64,000 nt of DNA from Acidobacteriota bacterium (GTDB taxonomy: Bacteria > Acidobacteriota > Terriglobia > Terriglobales > Acidobacteriaceae). Positions 37,214 to 45,893 of the stretch are shown here, piece after piece. The stretch is from positions 1 to 64,000 of the forward strand of contig JAFDVQ010000002.1 in assembly GCA_018268915.1 (NCBI GenBank), in the 5' to 3' direction. Every line of letters starts with the position of its first letter. The first letter of the stretch is position 1. The notes beneath the pieces are model-generated. The model saw only the letters and a program-made list of their open reading frames with translations. It was not told where the DNA came from and did no database searches. A program made the translations under genes and the position numbers.

Positions 37214-38878
37214 ATGAAGGTCAACCGCAGACAATTCGCAAAGCATGCGGCTCTCTCAGGGGCAGCCTTTGCCCTATGTGGTCGCGATCTATGGGCCCGC
37301 GAAGTCGATGCCCATATCGAGGTCATCCTGGATGAGAGCCATGCGAGTATCGCTCCAAATTTGTACGGCCACTTCACTGAACACATAGGCGGGGTTATCT
37401 ACGACGGAGTTTGGGTTGGAGAAGGCTCGAAGATCCGAAATAAAAACGGCATTCGCGCAGATCTGATTGACGCACTGAAAAACATCGGTGCTCCCATCAT
37501 TCGTTGGCCTGGAGGATGCTTTGCAGATAGCTACGACTGGTTCGATGGGATTGGAGAAGTAGCGAAGCGACCGCTGCGCACTAATTTCTGGGAGGTTGAC
37601 TCTGATGCCGCCCGGCTGCATGAGAAGGGTGACCAGGTATTCGAATCGAATCGATTCGGCACAAATGAGTTCATGCAGTTTTGTTCCCTCGTTGGCGCTC
37701 AACCCTATGTAGCTGCGAATGTGCGGAGTTTGCCTCCGCTCAGCTTTGATCACTGGGTCGAGTATTGCAACTCACCCGCCGGCAGTACGACGCTAGCGAA
37801 AATGCGCGAAGCCGCTGGCTTCAGAGAGCCGTTCAAGGTTCGCTATTGGGGCGTCGGAAATGAAAGCTGGGGATGTGGAGGCAACTTTACACCAGAAGAA
37901 TATGCTTCAGAGTTTCGTCGCTTCACCAGTTGGGTTCCCAACTACGGGGTGGATCTGCAATTTGTGGGCTCAGGGCCAAATAACAATGACCTTGACTGGA
38001 CTCATCGCTTCTTTGAGCAGATCTACGCGAATCCTCATTCGTATCACCCCTCCAGCTTTACCGGATGGTCAATTCACTACTATGCCGCGAACCTGAGTCG
38101 AGGCAGGACAACGGACTGGATCCAAGCCAAAGGCGACGCGCTCCAGTTTAACGAGGTGGATTGGTATGAGTTGATGCGTGTTTGCGCCGGGGTTGAACAA
38201 GTTCTACGGGACCAGTGGTCCGCGATGGGCGAATACGACTCCGCCCACCAAGTCAAATTGGTCGTGGATGAGTACGGCCCCTGGTATCGAGAAGGCACTG
38301 AAGTGGACCTAACTCATTTTTTTGGGCAACAAGTCACCATTCGAGATGCTCTCGCCACGGCTCTTACCCTCGACGTTTTCAATCGCAATGCTGAAAAAAT
38401 TAATTTGGCTACAAACGCGCAGCTAATCAACAATATCAATGCGCTGTTCTTGGCCCACGAAGATAAGTTCCTGAAGACTCCTAATTACCACGTATTCGCG
38501 ATGTACGCGGACCACTTTAACGGCCAGGGTCTGCGGACAGAATTCATGAGTTCAAATGTGCGATATATGCGCGATGACAAGAGTGCCGAATTCTGGGGCT
38601 TGAACGGATCCGCCTCAAAAAAAGGAAATCGAATTACGCTGACCGTCGTAAACCCAGCTATTGAAGCGTCCCCTGATACGCAGATCCGTCTTCGTGGCGC
38701 TAAGGTCAACGACGTAACCGCCATCGTTCTCACGGCTAACGACATGCATGCGCATAATACGTTTGAAAATCCAGACGCAGTGATACCTAGCCCACTCATG
38801 GCGAAACTTTTCGATGGAGCTGCCCTTGTAACGCTACCTAGGTCGTCTGTGACAAAGCTGCAACTCACAATTGATTAG
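37214..38878 (+). CDS. Alpha-L-arabinofuranosidase, GH51
   Basis: A 554-residue glycosidase that releases terminal alpha-L-arabinofuranose from arabinan, arabinoxylan or arabinogalactan. It starts with a Tat-like signal (NRRQFAKHAALSGAAFALC). GH51 landmarks are IAPNLYGHFTEHIGGVIYDG, IIRWPGGCFADSYDW, the acid/base Glu217 in WGVGNESWGCGG and the nucleophile Glu353 in VVDEYGPWY, on a TIM barrel followed by a C-terminal beta domain. Most GH51 enzymes are cytoplasmic, so the export signal is notable and fits periplasmic processing with GH127. GGAGAAAG precedes the ATG. It is the last gene of the operon. Confidence 0.92.
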   Translation: MKVNRRQFAKHAALSGAAFALCGRDLWAREVDAHIEVILDESHASIAPNLYGHFTEHIGGVIYDGVWVGEGSKIRNKNGIRADLIDALKNIGAPIIRWPGGCFADSYDWFDGIGEVAKRPLRTNFWEVDSDAARLHEKGDQVFESNRFGTNEFMQFCSLVGAQPYVAANVRSLPPLSFDHWVEYCNSPAGSTTLAKMREAAGFREPFKVRYWGVGNESWGCGGNFTPEEYASEFRRFTSWVPNYGVDLQFVGSGPNNNDLDWTHRFFEQIYANPHSYHPSSFTGWSIHYYAANLSRGRTTDWIQAKGDALQFNEVDWYELMRVCAGVEQVLRDQWSAMGEYDSAHQVKLVVDEYGPWYREGTEVDLTHFFGQQVTIRDALATALTLDVFNRNAEKINLATNAQLINNINALFLAHEDKFLKTPNYHVFAMYADHFNGQGLRTEFMSSNVRYMRDDKSAEFWGLNGSASKKGNRITLTVVNPAIEASPDTQIRLRGAKVNDVTAIVLTANDMHAHNTFENPDAVIPSPLMAKLFDGAALVTLPRSSVTKLQLTID

Positions 38879-39563
38879 CTGACCAGCGTTGTTCGAGTCT
38901 CCCTATCGACAGCGGGTTCAGAAAAGACGCAAGCTGCCCGATGGATAGCTCTCTGACGGTTTACGAGCTCTTGCCGCCACCCCGGATTTTCGGGTGCTCA
39001 TAAATCCTTCTTTTGAGAAAGCGACTATCACCATTACAAACCTGGTGCGTTCATGCCCGAACGCCATCGATCATGTGACTGAAACTCACCATCAGTGCAC
39101 CTGTCCGCAGAGATGATCGAAAGCTGCACCATGTGGCGTCAAGAAGGAAGGGGCTGCGAGCAGTACGAGGCGCTATCAGGGAGGTCATTGGCGGTAGTTC
39201 GATCTGAAGCCAGATTGATCCTTGCAGTTTTCATTGCGATGGCTCTTGGCTTATCCATATAGATTCGTTCTTCTTGATCCATTGGGGATCGATGATCTCT
39301 GTGAGGTAGGTTGTAGCCGCGCACATCAGCGATCTGACGCAATCGTCGAACCGGGCCGCTGTCATCTCTAAAAGTGTCCTCTTGTTTCTGCGAGTGAGCG
39401 AGTAGTCGCCGACTCTTACCTTGAGGAATTTTTGGCCACCAAGCGTAGAACTGCGGGTTGCTGCACTTATGGAGGTTTCGAAGTCTCCCAAATGCATGAA
39501 TGCTAGGCACACTTCGGCTTCGCTCAATGCAGGCTCTCAAGGAGCCGATACGTGGGCCGCCCG
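38879..39563. other. Gene-poor gap
   Basis: About 680 bp between GH51 and the damaged minus-strand gene. Two overlapping minus-strand frames (39139-39540 and 39231-39527) show no domain, good start or ribosome site, and are not called. It may include decayed sequence continuous with the neighbouring pseudogene. Confidence 0.35.
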
Positions 39564-40780
39564 CTATTCAAGCCATCCGATACTCTTCAGATTGGTGATG
39601 GTTTGTTCCGTTGCTCCGCACTCGGTGAGGATCGCTTTCAAGTGCTGGCCCTCAAATTCCCAGTCGATGGGAAAGGCGACGAAGCAGTCGGCGGATGGAA
39701 CGATGTGGGGAAGTTTCCGCTGGATGAGGTGGGCCGCGTTGCGGAGCATTGCGGTTCCCGGGTCCCATTCTTCGTCTGCGTTGAGCCGTTATATGAACTC
39801 GTTCATTTCAGGCTCGAAATCCTGATCGGTGAGGGTTATCCAGTGTTTGTGGTCAAGGGTTGAAACCGGACCCGAGCTTGCGGAGCATTCTCGGTCTGTG
39901 AGCGGCAATATGCCGGGCACGTAGTTCGTTACCTGACGGTAGGAAAGTTGAACGGACAGTAATGGCGAATCGAAGGTCGCGTTCTTCAGAGATTCGATCG
40001 CGTGAGCCGCAGTTTTCTCCGAGAGCCGATTTGCCAGATCGGCGTTGCTGGTTGTGGTTTGGGCCCGCATAGTCGGATGTTTTCCAACCGGTGTCGTGCG
40101 TGCGGGTTACTTCGATCAGTTTTCCAGTATCAGAGTAGGGGTAGTGGAGGACGGATCGCGTCAGGTACGCTCCGAGTCCTTGGCATAGAGCTTTACCGGA
40201 GGTTATTCGGCCGTTGGTGGAGTCGTATTCCTCGACTTCAATGAAGTAGTTGAACGGGGATGAGGCGATGAAGTCGATGGCCTTTTTCCGGTGCGGCCTC
40301 CGAGATGCGATCCGCCGGCGTTAACTTTGAGGTGCTGCAGAGAAGCAGGCAGGCCGTCATGAAACACAATGCGCGCGTAGTCGTTGGAGACTTTTGTCTG
40401 CAGGCAGAATTCGATGTATTCGGCTTCGGTTTGTGAATAGAGGTAGAAGCCTTCCCAGTCGATTTTGTTGACGATGTGCCGGGCATTCATGTGGGTGGGG
40501 CGGCCGGGCTCGTCGAGCCAGTATGTGTAGTAGAAGCTGGCTGTTCGTTCAGGAGGCGTCCACCAGCGGGGAAGCTACCCGGGGGCGGTAGTCCTTGATG
40601 TTGAAGCGAGCGCTGTTGGCGTAGACCTGGTGATAAGCACGTGTTGGAAGGGAAGGGTGCAGAGCGCTAATCCTGTCGAATGCAGCTCGCCAGCGGGTCC
40701 ATAGGTCTTGACGAAGTTGCTCGAGGCTGTCCACGCGACAAGTGTAATTCGAATTCGGCTTATGGCAGCACCTTGCAAGG
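39564..40780 (-). pseudogene. Multiply broken gene of unknown family
   Basis: Protein-like sequence runs through all three minus-strand frames in order: DLWTRWRAAFDRISALHPSL and YANSARFNIKDYRPR; a shift near 40575 into TASFYYTYWLDEPGRPTHMN and KIDWEGFYLYSQTEAEYIEF; a shift in an A-run near 40286 into KAIDFIASSPFNYFIEVEEY and LTRSVLHYPYSDTGKLIEV; a shift near 40070 into SPLLSVQLSYRQVTNYVPG. It then has an in-frame TAA at 39786-39788 before RLNADEEWDPG and a final stop at 39564. That makes three frameshifts and one nonsense codon in a gene of roughly 400 codons. I do not recognise the family. No export signal is visible. Confidence 0.55.
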
Positions 40781-41116
40781 AGCACTTTGCTGCATGAAAT
40801 GGCGCGCAAAATTCGGCCGGTTCAATCAGTTGCGGAGCTTTCGCGCAGTTTCGAGCAGGATCTGAAAGTATTGGGCTCAGCGTCCAGATTTCCGGTTATT
40901 CGACCGTTACCTCTTCTCGCGGTGGAAATCTAATATAAAAGGCCGCGGATTCCGTCCAGTTCGAGCGTGTGATAAGCGCTACGCGAGATCAACAGTAGCG
41001 GGGCTGGACGCAACAGATTTGCGAGTGGTGCATGTGCGGCAGTGATTTGGATTTCTACTCTGTCTTCGGACTTCGCTTACAAAGGCTGTAGCAACGAGTC
41101 CGTCCAAGCCTTATGC

Positions 41117-41767
41117 CTATGCCACGGAATCGTCGATAACTCTGTGCAGATTAGATGGCACTGCAACGCCATGATACGTATATGTCAACGGCCGTGGACC
41201 TTCCAAAAAACACGTATTGAGCTTCAGAATCTCAAATCCAGCAGACTCAATCAGCTTGTCTATTTTGCGCGCAAGATCGCAACCTCCAGCAATTTTTTTC
41301 CAGACAGGATTGAGTTTTTGCTGCCATGCCGCCACCTTATCGTTGGGAGCCAAGCCGTGCTCAATGAAGATGAGCTGGCCGGTACGCTTCAGTAGAGGTC
41401 TTGCCCGCGCTAAAGCACGTGAAGGATCTGGAATTGAGCATAAAGACCAAGTCACGACAATCGTGTCGATGCTTGCGTACTCAACCGGTAAATAGTCCTC
41501 GGCTGATTGTTCGAAAAGATCAACCGGCACGGCACTCGTCGCCAAGCTTCTGCCGGCAATCATCTTTTGCTGCATGAAAGGGTCCACGCCGTAGATGTGC
41601 TCAACTTCGGATGAGTAATATGGCAAATTCATACCCGAGCCTATTCCGATCTCCAATACCTTCCCCCTCGCAGCTGATACACACTGTTGGCGAAGGCGCA
41701 CCATCTGCTTGTTCCTCATGGCGCAATCGATCAAGCGAGGTAAGATGTACTTCTGGTACGCGCCCAT
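41117..41767 (-). CDS. Class I SAM-dependent methyltransferase
   Basis: A 216-residue methyltransferase. Motif I is VLEIGIGSGMNLPYY and the acidic ribose-binding residue is in YGVDPF; VVTWSLCSIPD and a late GQLIFIEHGLAP follow the usual order. The PNDKVAAWQQKLNPVWKKI and GGCDLAR segments are shared with a group of small phospholipid-type or METTL7-like methyltransferases. The ATG at 41767 is preferred because GAGAGG lies five bases before it; longer in-frame starts lack a site. The 310 bp before it and the 38 bp after it show no operon partner. The substrate is unknown. Confidence 0.85.
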   Translation of the reverse strand: MGAYQKYILPRLIDCAMRNKQMVRLRQQCVSAARGKVLEIGIGSGMNLPYYSSEVEHIYGVDPFMQQKMIAGRSLATSAVPVDLFEQSAEDYLPVEYASIDTIVVTWSLCSIPDPSRALARARPLLKRTGQLIFIEHGLAPNDKVAAWQQKLNPVWKKIAGGCDLARKIDKLIESAGFEILKLNTCFLEGPRPLTYTYHGVAVPSNLHRVIDDSVA

Positions 41768-42078
41768 ATTTCCTCTCTCCGGTCTGCCTCTGAAAAGCTC
41801 ATGCTTCGTCATGCACGGGTTCGAGTTTTCAGGAAAACCTAAAGCCTTCACTCTCTCTGATAACCAAGTAAAGAGGGTTTTATTCCATATGGGCCATCCC
41901 GAACGCATACCTACTTGCCGCAAGTGAGGTTCGACGAAAGGCGTTCCACAAAACGTATCAAACAATGCTATCTAGGGAGCACTTGCTAGGTTAGCTCCGA
42001 CAGACGATCTACTAAACGGCGCTGTGAGTTTCCCCTGTATTTCCAATCAATTACAGTGATCAATTGAGCCAATGCTGT
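41768..42078. other. Intergenic region
   Basis: About 310 bp between the methyltransferase and the phosphorylase-like gene. A frame-compatible extension of the methyltransferase runs into it but has no family sequence or ribosome site. It should contain the methyltransferase promoter; no clear boxes or repeats were seen. Confidence 0.35.
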
Positions 42079-42855
42079 TTAGATGGAAGCTGGTAAATTG
42101 AGCTTCCGGACGCTCGCACACATCGATTGAACGATCTGCCATGCCTGTTCGTCGGGCCCTTTGTCAAAAGAGTCAACCTTGTGATCGATGGCATTGGTGA
42201 CATGAGCCACAATGCCGACTCTGGCATTGCGTGCTCGTGCAAACGCGAACAAAGACGCTGCTTGCATTTCAACCGCGAGTGCTCCGCGGGCCTCATTCTC
42301 CAATATCTCTTCGAGTGTTTCCCGGTATGGAGCATCTGTGGTCCATACGCGACCTTTCAAAACAGGTAGAGTAGCCCCGCGAAGTGCATCATGGAGACAA
42401 TCTGCCAGTTCGAGATCGGCTTCTACAGTTTCTGCAGGGCCTAGATAGTGGAGAGAGGTGCCTTCGTCTCTGATTGCGCTTGTGGCAACGACGAGCCCCG
42501 GGACCGGCAACGAGGATGCAACCCTACCTGCCGAAGTGAGACCAATCTGAATCTGCGCTCCTGAAGCGAGAAGCTGCTCTGCGACGAGCACGGCATATGG
42601 TCCGCCAATTGTCCTGGCCACGATGCCATACTCCGTCCCAGCAACCTCAAACGAATACATCTTGGTATGAAAGCAAGCCCAGTTTGGATAAGAGCGGGCG
42701 ATGCCTCTGCTGACAAGCCAGTCAGTAAGATCGCCATCGAAATCAAATACGCATGTGTGCGGAACTTTGGTCGAGGTCAATTTCCGCTCGGTTCTCACGG
42801 CCTCAATGAGGCCTTCCGGCGTGAAGGCGCTCGGTCTAGCTATCAGGTGGCGCAA
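42079..42855 (-). CDS. Nucleoside phosphorylase superfamily protein
   Basis: A 258-residue protein with the purine/uridine phosphorylase fold. Typical parts are GGPYAVLVAEQLLASGAQ, IGLTSAGRV (phosphate/ribose loop), VWTTDAPYRET as in uridine phosphorylases, and the Glu-bearing GALAVEMQAASLFAFA that contacts ribose. It should cleave a nucleoside with phosphate to give base and ribose-1-phosphate, in the cytoplasm. The start is uncertain: the frame opens with a TTG at 42855 and lacks a clear ribosome site. It is not in an evident operon. Confidence 0.8.
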   Translation of the reverse strand: MRHLIARPSAFTPEGLIEAVRTERKLTSTKVPHTCVFDFDGDLTDWLVSRGIARSYPNWACFHTKMYSFEVAGTEYGIVARTIGGPYAVLVAEQLLASGAQIQIGLTSAGRVASSLPVPGLVVATSAIRDEGTSLHYLGPAETVEADLELADCLHDALRGATLPVLKGRVWTTDAPYRETLEEILENEARGALAVEMQAASLFAFARARNARVGIVAHVTNAIDHKVDSFDKGPDEQAWQIVQSMCASVRKLNLPASI

Positions 42856-43175
42856 TAAGGGCAGGTGGCTATTTATATCGTTGAGTCTTCGGCATTCCCA
42901 GCGAGATTTAGGGAAATTCTAAATTTGAGATCGAAGCTGAGCATGGTCAGCGGTGCTTTACCGCGCAACGCTCATCGGTTCAGTTTCGCATGTCAGACCA
43001 GCAGAGAACCGAATGGGGGGGGGAGTCCTTGTCTGCGGCTGTGGACTTGGCAAAAAAAACAGCCTCGGTGTCTAGGTGACCGGTCATCTTGCTATGAACT
43101 AGGTCTCTGCTCAAACCGACTTTGCGCGAATTCACTAGATTGTTGATAATCGTTGACCTGCAGGTAAATGACGAT
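42856..43175. other. Intergenic region with a G8-containing stretch
   Basis: About 320 bp between divergent genes. It contains a run of about ten G and an A8 tract near 43014-43060, prone to length variation, and a TGACCGGTCACC palindrome-like string at about 43077-43088 that recalls repeats A and B of the island. No gene is seen. Confidence 0.3.
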
Positions 43176-43505
43176 ATGTCAAACATCAAAGAGGGCCAAA
43201 GAGAACTTGTGAAGCGACTTCTCGAAGGAGAAGGCTACGCATCGCCCGCACAGCGCCTTGCAGCTTTCAACAACTCAGGGCTAGATGACGCTGTTGGGCA
43301 GTTGGTCACAAAGATTGTGAACCGCTCTTTCGCCATCACCGACGACGACGTCATCGCTGCAAAAAAAGCGGGACTTGACGAAGATCGGATCTTCGAGATG
43401 GCAGTCTGCGCCGCAGTGGGCCAAGCCACTCGACAGCAAGAGTCCGCTCTCGCCGCCCTCGATGCTGCGATGGAGGATCAGCATGCGTCTCCAGATTCTC
43501 GATAA
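43176..43505 (+). CDS. Small hypothetical protein, paired with a CMD-family gene
   Basis: A 109-residue soluble helical protein (MSNIKEGQRELVKRLLEGEG at the start, then LDDAVGQLVTKIVNRSFAIT). Helices rich in Ala and acidic residues, and the segment RIFEMAVCAAVGQATRQQES, resemble the helical half of carboxymuconolactone-decarboxylase-like proteins, but no catalytic CXXC is present. It overlaps the following CMD-family gene by 23 bp, so the two are translationally coupled and probably form a complex. The start at 43176 is chosen over an upstream in-frame start without family sequence. Confidence 0.65.
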   Translation: MSNIKEGQRELVKRLLEGEGYASPAQRLAAFNNSGLDDAVGQLVTKIVNRSFAITDDDVIAAKKAGLDEDRIFEMAVCAAVGQATRQQESALAALDAAMEDQHASPDSR

Positions 43506-44064
43506 CGGTCATGGCTTTGGCACCAAAGCTCTTTTCGGAATCATTCAAGTAATGTCTCGTCAACCTGTGCTGGACGTCGTGAAGCTGGTAAGGTATCGGC
43601 CAGACTTCTATGGTAAACCGATGTCCAATGTGACTCACGAAGCCATGCGAGGTCCTTCGTCGTGGTCTGTTGGAGATCGAGAGCTGATGGCGGCCTTTGT
43701 TGCGGCAACGAATCAATGCGAATTCTGCACCAAGGCACATACCGCCGTCGCGCAACATGCGTATGGCGAAAGTCTATCGGTTCCATCATCGTTTTCAGAT
43801 GCAGAGTTGGCAAATCTTCCTCAGCCGCTAAGGGCCACGCTCCTGATGCTGCGAAAGGTAACACAGCAACAGGCGCTCAACGCAGACGACATGCGTGAGG
43901 TCCTCGCCGCTGGTGCCTCACGCCAGCAGATCGAGGATGCTCTTGCCGTATGCTTCTCGTTCAATGTCATTACTCGGCTTGCGGATTGCTTCGGCTTTGC
44001 TGTTCCAGGGCCAAAGGCTTTTGCGGCTGGAGCCAAATACCTCATCTCGCGCGGATACACATAA
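43483..44064 (+). CDS. Carboxymuconolactone decarboxylase / AhpD-like protein
   Basis: A 193-residue helical protein with the AhpD-type redox motif CEFCTKAHTAVA (CXXC followed by His), preceded by VGDRELMAAFVAATNQ. Proteins with this motif act as peroxidase-linked thiol carriers or peroxidases; those without it are decarboxylases. The C-terminal half (MREVLAAGASRQQIEDALAV) is the second CMD helix bundle. It probably protects against peroxides together with the coupled small protein upstream. The ATG at 43483 lies within the previous gene. Confidence 0.8.
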   Translation: MRLQILDNGHGFGTKALFGIIQVMSRQPVLDVVKLVRYRPDFYGKPMSNVTHEAMRGPSSWSVGDRELMAAFVAATNQCEFCTKAHTAVAQHAYGESLSVPSSFSDAELANLPQPLRATLLMLRKVTQQQALNADDMREVLAAGASRQQIEDALAVCFSFNVITRLADCFGFAVPGPKAFAAGAKYLISRGYT

Positions 44065-44109
44065 GAGAGCTGATTGCGAGTTGCTGACTGAACGAAAGTG
44101 GAGGTACTC

Positions 44110-44649
44110 ATGCATAAAGCGTTTCTACTGGTCTTGCTGGGATTCTCTTTGCTTCTGCAAACGCAGACGCAGACGCCTCCATCAGACACTAGATGGGAAC
44201 CCTTGAGCCGCTTCGTTGGTAGCTGGAAGGGAACTTCTCAGGGTCAGCCGGGGCATGGGGAGGGCCAACGTGACTATCAATTCATCCTTCGAGGCAACTT
44301 CCTTCAGCTCAAGAACTCAACCGTATATCCACCCCAGGAGAAGAACAAGAAGGGCGAATCACACGAAGACGTCGGATTATTCAGCTACGACGCGCGACGG
44401 AAGAGATTCGTCCTTCGACAGTTCCATGTTGAAGGCTTTGTAAATCAATACGTCGAAGAAGAGAGATCGCCGGACTTAAAGAAAATAGTCTTTGTGTCTG
44501 AAGGGATCGAGAACATCCCGGAGGGCTGGCGGGCCAAAGAGACCTATACTTTCCTGAGCAACTCTGAATACGCCGAGGTATTTGAACTCGCACCCCCGAA
44601 CAAAGACTTCGCTGTCTATTCTGAAAGCCACTGGAAGAAATCAAAATGA
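44110..44649 (+). CDS. Exported lipocalin-like protein (DUF1579-like)
   Basis: A 179-residue protein with a short signal peptide (LLVLLGFSLLLQTQTQT) and one small beta-barrel: RFVGSWKGTSQGQPG, a run of strands (DYQFILRGNFLQLK, DVGLFSYDARRKRFVLRQFH) and an alpha-free C-terminus. The layout fits DUF1579/FABP-like barrels, which bind small hydrophobic ligands or heme. Function here is unknown. GTGGAGG is the ribosome site for the ATG at 44110. The last bases overlap the next methyltransferase start by four (ATGA), so the two are co-translated. Confidence 0.7.
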   Translation: MHKAFLLVLLGFSLLLQTQTQTPPSDTRWEPLSRFVGSWKGTSQGQPGHGEGQRDYQFILRGNFLQLKNSTVYPPQEKNKKGESHEDVGLFSYDARRKRFVLRQFHVEGFVNQYVEEERSPDLKKIVFVSEGIENIPEGWRAKETYTFLSNSEYAEVFELAPPNKDFAVYSESHWKKSK

Positions 44650-45368
44650 TGGACGTGCAGGAACATTGGGATCACATTTACCAAACGAAAGAATCGGATC
44701 AGGTGAGTTGGTACGCTCCCCACCTGAATACGTCTCTTGATTTGATACAACGAACCGGAGTCTCACCCCAGGGTGGGATCATTGACGTTGGTGGTGGAGA
44801 GTCAACACTGGTTGATGACCTTCTGATACGCGGATACAAGAACATAACGGTTCTGGATATTTCTCGAACTGCGATTGATGCCAACAAGCGGAGACTCAGA
44901 GGGAAAGCCGAGAACGTTTGCTGGGTCGCTGCAGATATCACCAACGTGGCTTTAGCACCCGCAAGCTTTGACGTGTGGCATGACCGCGCTGTATTTCATT
45001 TTCTTACCGCTTCCGGCGACCGTGAGGCCTACATTCGGCAGATCGAGCACGCCTTGAAGCCTGATGGCCATGTGATCATCGGGGCGTTTGGGCCAGAGGG
45101 TCCGACGAAATGCAGCGGTTTGGAAGTCGCTCGTTATGACGCCGCGTCCTTGCACCATATCTTTGGCAGACGCTTTCGACTCGTTGAGAGCCGAAATCAA
45201 GCACATAAGACTCCACTCGGCGTTACCAGCAGTTCATCTACTGCAAATTTGAGTGATTCTCGTTATGCCGAGGGAGTTGTCACCAATATGGACACTGAGG
45301 TCAGAAACTTGACTGCTTTCTCTTCGCCGAGCTCGGCCCGCCTCTCATCTTCGCATTGCGAGAATTGA
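44646..45368 (+). CDS. SAM-dependent methyltransferase with frameshifted C-terminus
   Basis: A class I methyltransferase opening HWDHIYQTKESDQVSWYAPH, with motif I IIDVGGGESTLVDDLL, acidic VLDIS, and DVWHDRAVFHFL. The open frame has 240 codons, but family members end soon after HKTP.G..QQF.YC. Here that ending (YQQFIYCKFE, stop at 45254-45256) lies in another frame starting at 45224. A single missing base near 45221-45223 makes the current frame run on for about 45 unrelated Ser-rich residues. The catalytic core is intact, so the protein may still work. The substrate is unknown. Confidence 0.75.
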   Translation: MMDVQEHWDHIYQTKESDQVSWYAPHLNTSLDLIQRTGVSPQGGIIDVGGGESTLVDDLLIRGYKNITVLDISRTAIDANKRRLRGKAENVCWVAADITNVALAPASFDVWHDRAVFHFLTASGDREAYIRQIEHALKPDGHVIIGAFGPEGPTKCSGLEVARYDAASLHHIFGRRFRLVESRNQAHKTPLGVTSSSSTANLSDSRYAEGVVTNMDTEVRNLTAFSSPSSARLSSSHCEN

Positions 45369-45551
45369 TCCAACGATACCGCTTGATTCAGTCGGTCTCT
45401 TCGGCTACTGGCCTGCCTCCAGTTTCTCTCAGTAGAAGAGTCTAATTTGAGGGCAGATACGCCGTGCGTGATTAGTGAGTTTCAAAATGCCAGCCAAACG
45501 TCAGGCGCTTTTCAATTTCGCCAAAATCAAGTGTTATGGCACAATGAGCAA

Positions 45552-45851
45552 ATGGGACTCTGGTCGAAGGCATTCCGCGTAGCAGCTCTTTTCATGGTCA
45601 TGTTCGTGGCCGTGGAAGTGGCGACGTGCGACTACTGGCCAGATTCTTCTTGCAACTCAAGCCAGTCATCGCAGGACAAAGGCGCTCCAGGTGGGAGCGA
45701 CAACTGCATCTGCTGCTGTGCTCGAGCCGCAGTAATGCCTGTTGTGACCATCGCTGTCCAGGCGACAGCGATCTGGATCGATCGCGATGAACCAGTCCGG
45801 CATCCTGTTCTGACCCCCTTGAACATCGAACACCCTCCTCAACTCGCCTAG
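45552..45851 (+). CDS. Small Cys-rich exported protein at the head of the metal-efflux operon
   Basis: A 99-residue protein with an N-terminal hydrophobic segment (VAALFMVMFVAVEVATC) and a cysteine-rich middle (CDYWPDSSCNSS, then NCICCCARAAV), so six cysteines are grouped within about 40 residues. Small membrane-linked proteins of this kind often lead czc/cus operons and may bind metal or sense it in the periplasm. I know no firm family name. It starts at an ATG with a weak ribosome site and ends 42 bp before the outer-membrane factor gene. Confidence 0.55.
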   Translation: MGLWSKAFRVAALFMVMFVAVEVATCDYWPDSSCNSSQSSQDKGAPGGSDNCICCCARAAVMPVVTIAVQATAIWIDRDEPVRHPVLTPLNIEHPPQLA

Positions 45852-45893
45852 ACCGGCTTCTTTCTTCAAAGAAATCGATCAGGAGAGTATTTC

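Noticed and set aside
39552..39863. Plus-strand frame of 103 codons (starts MGRPLFKPSDT)
   Set aside because: It lies opposite the better-supported damaged minus-strand gene and has no family features.
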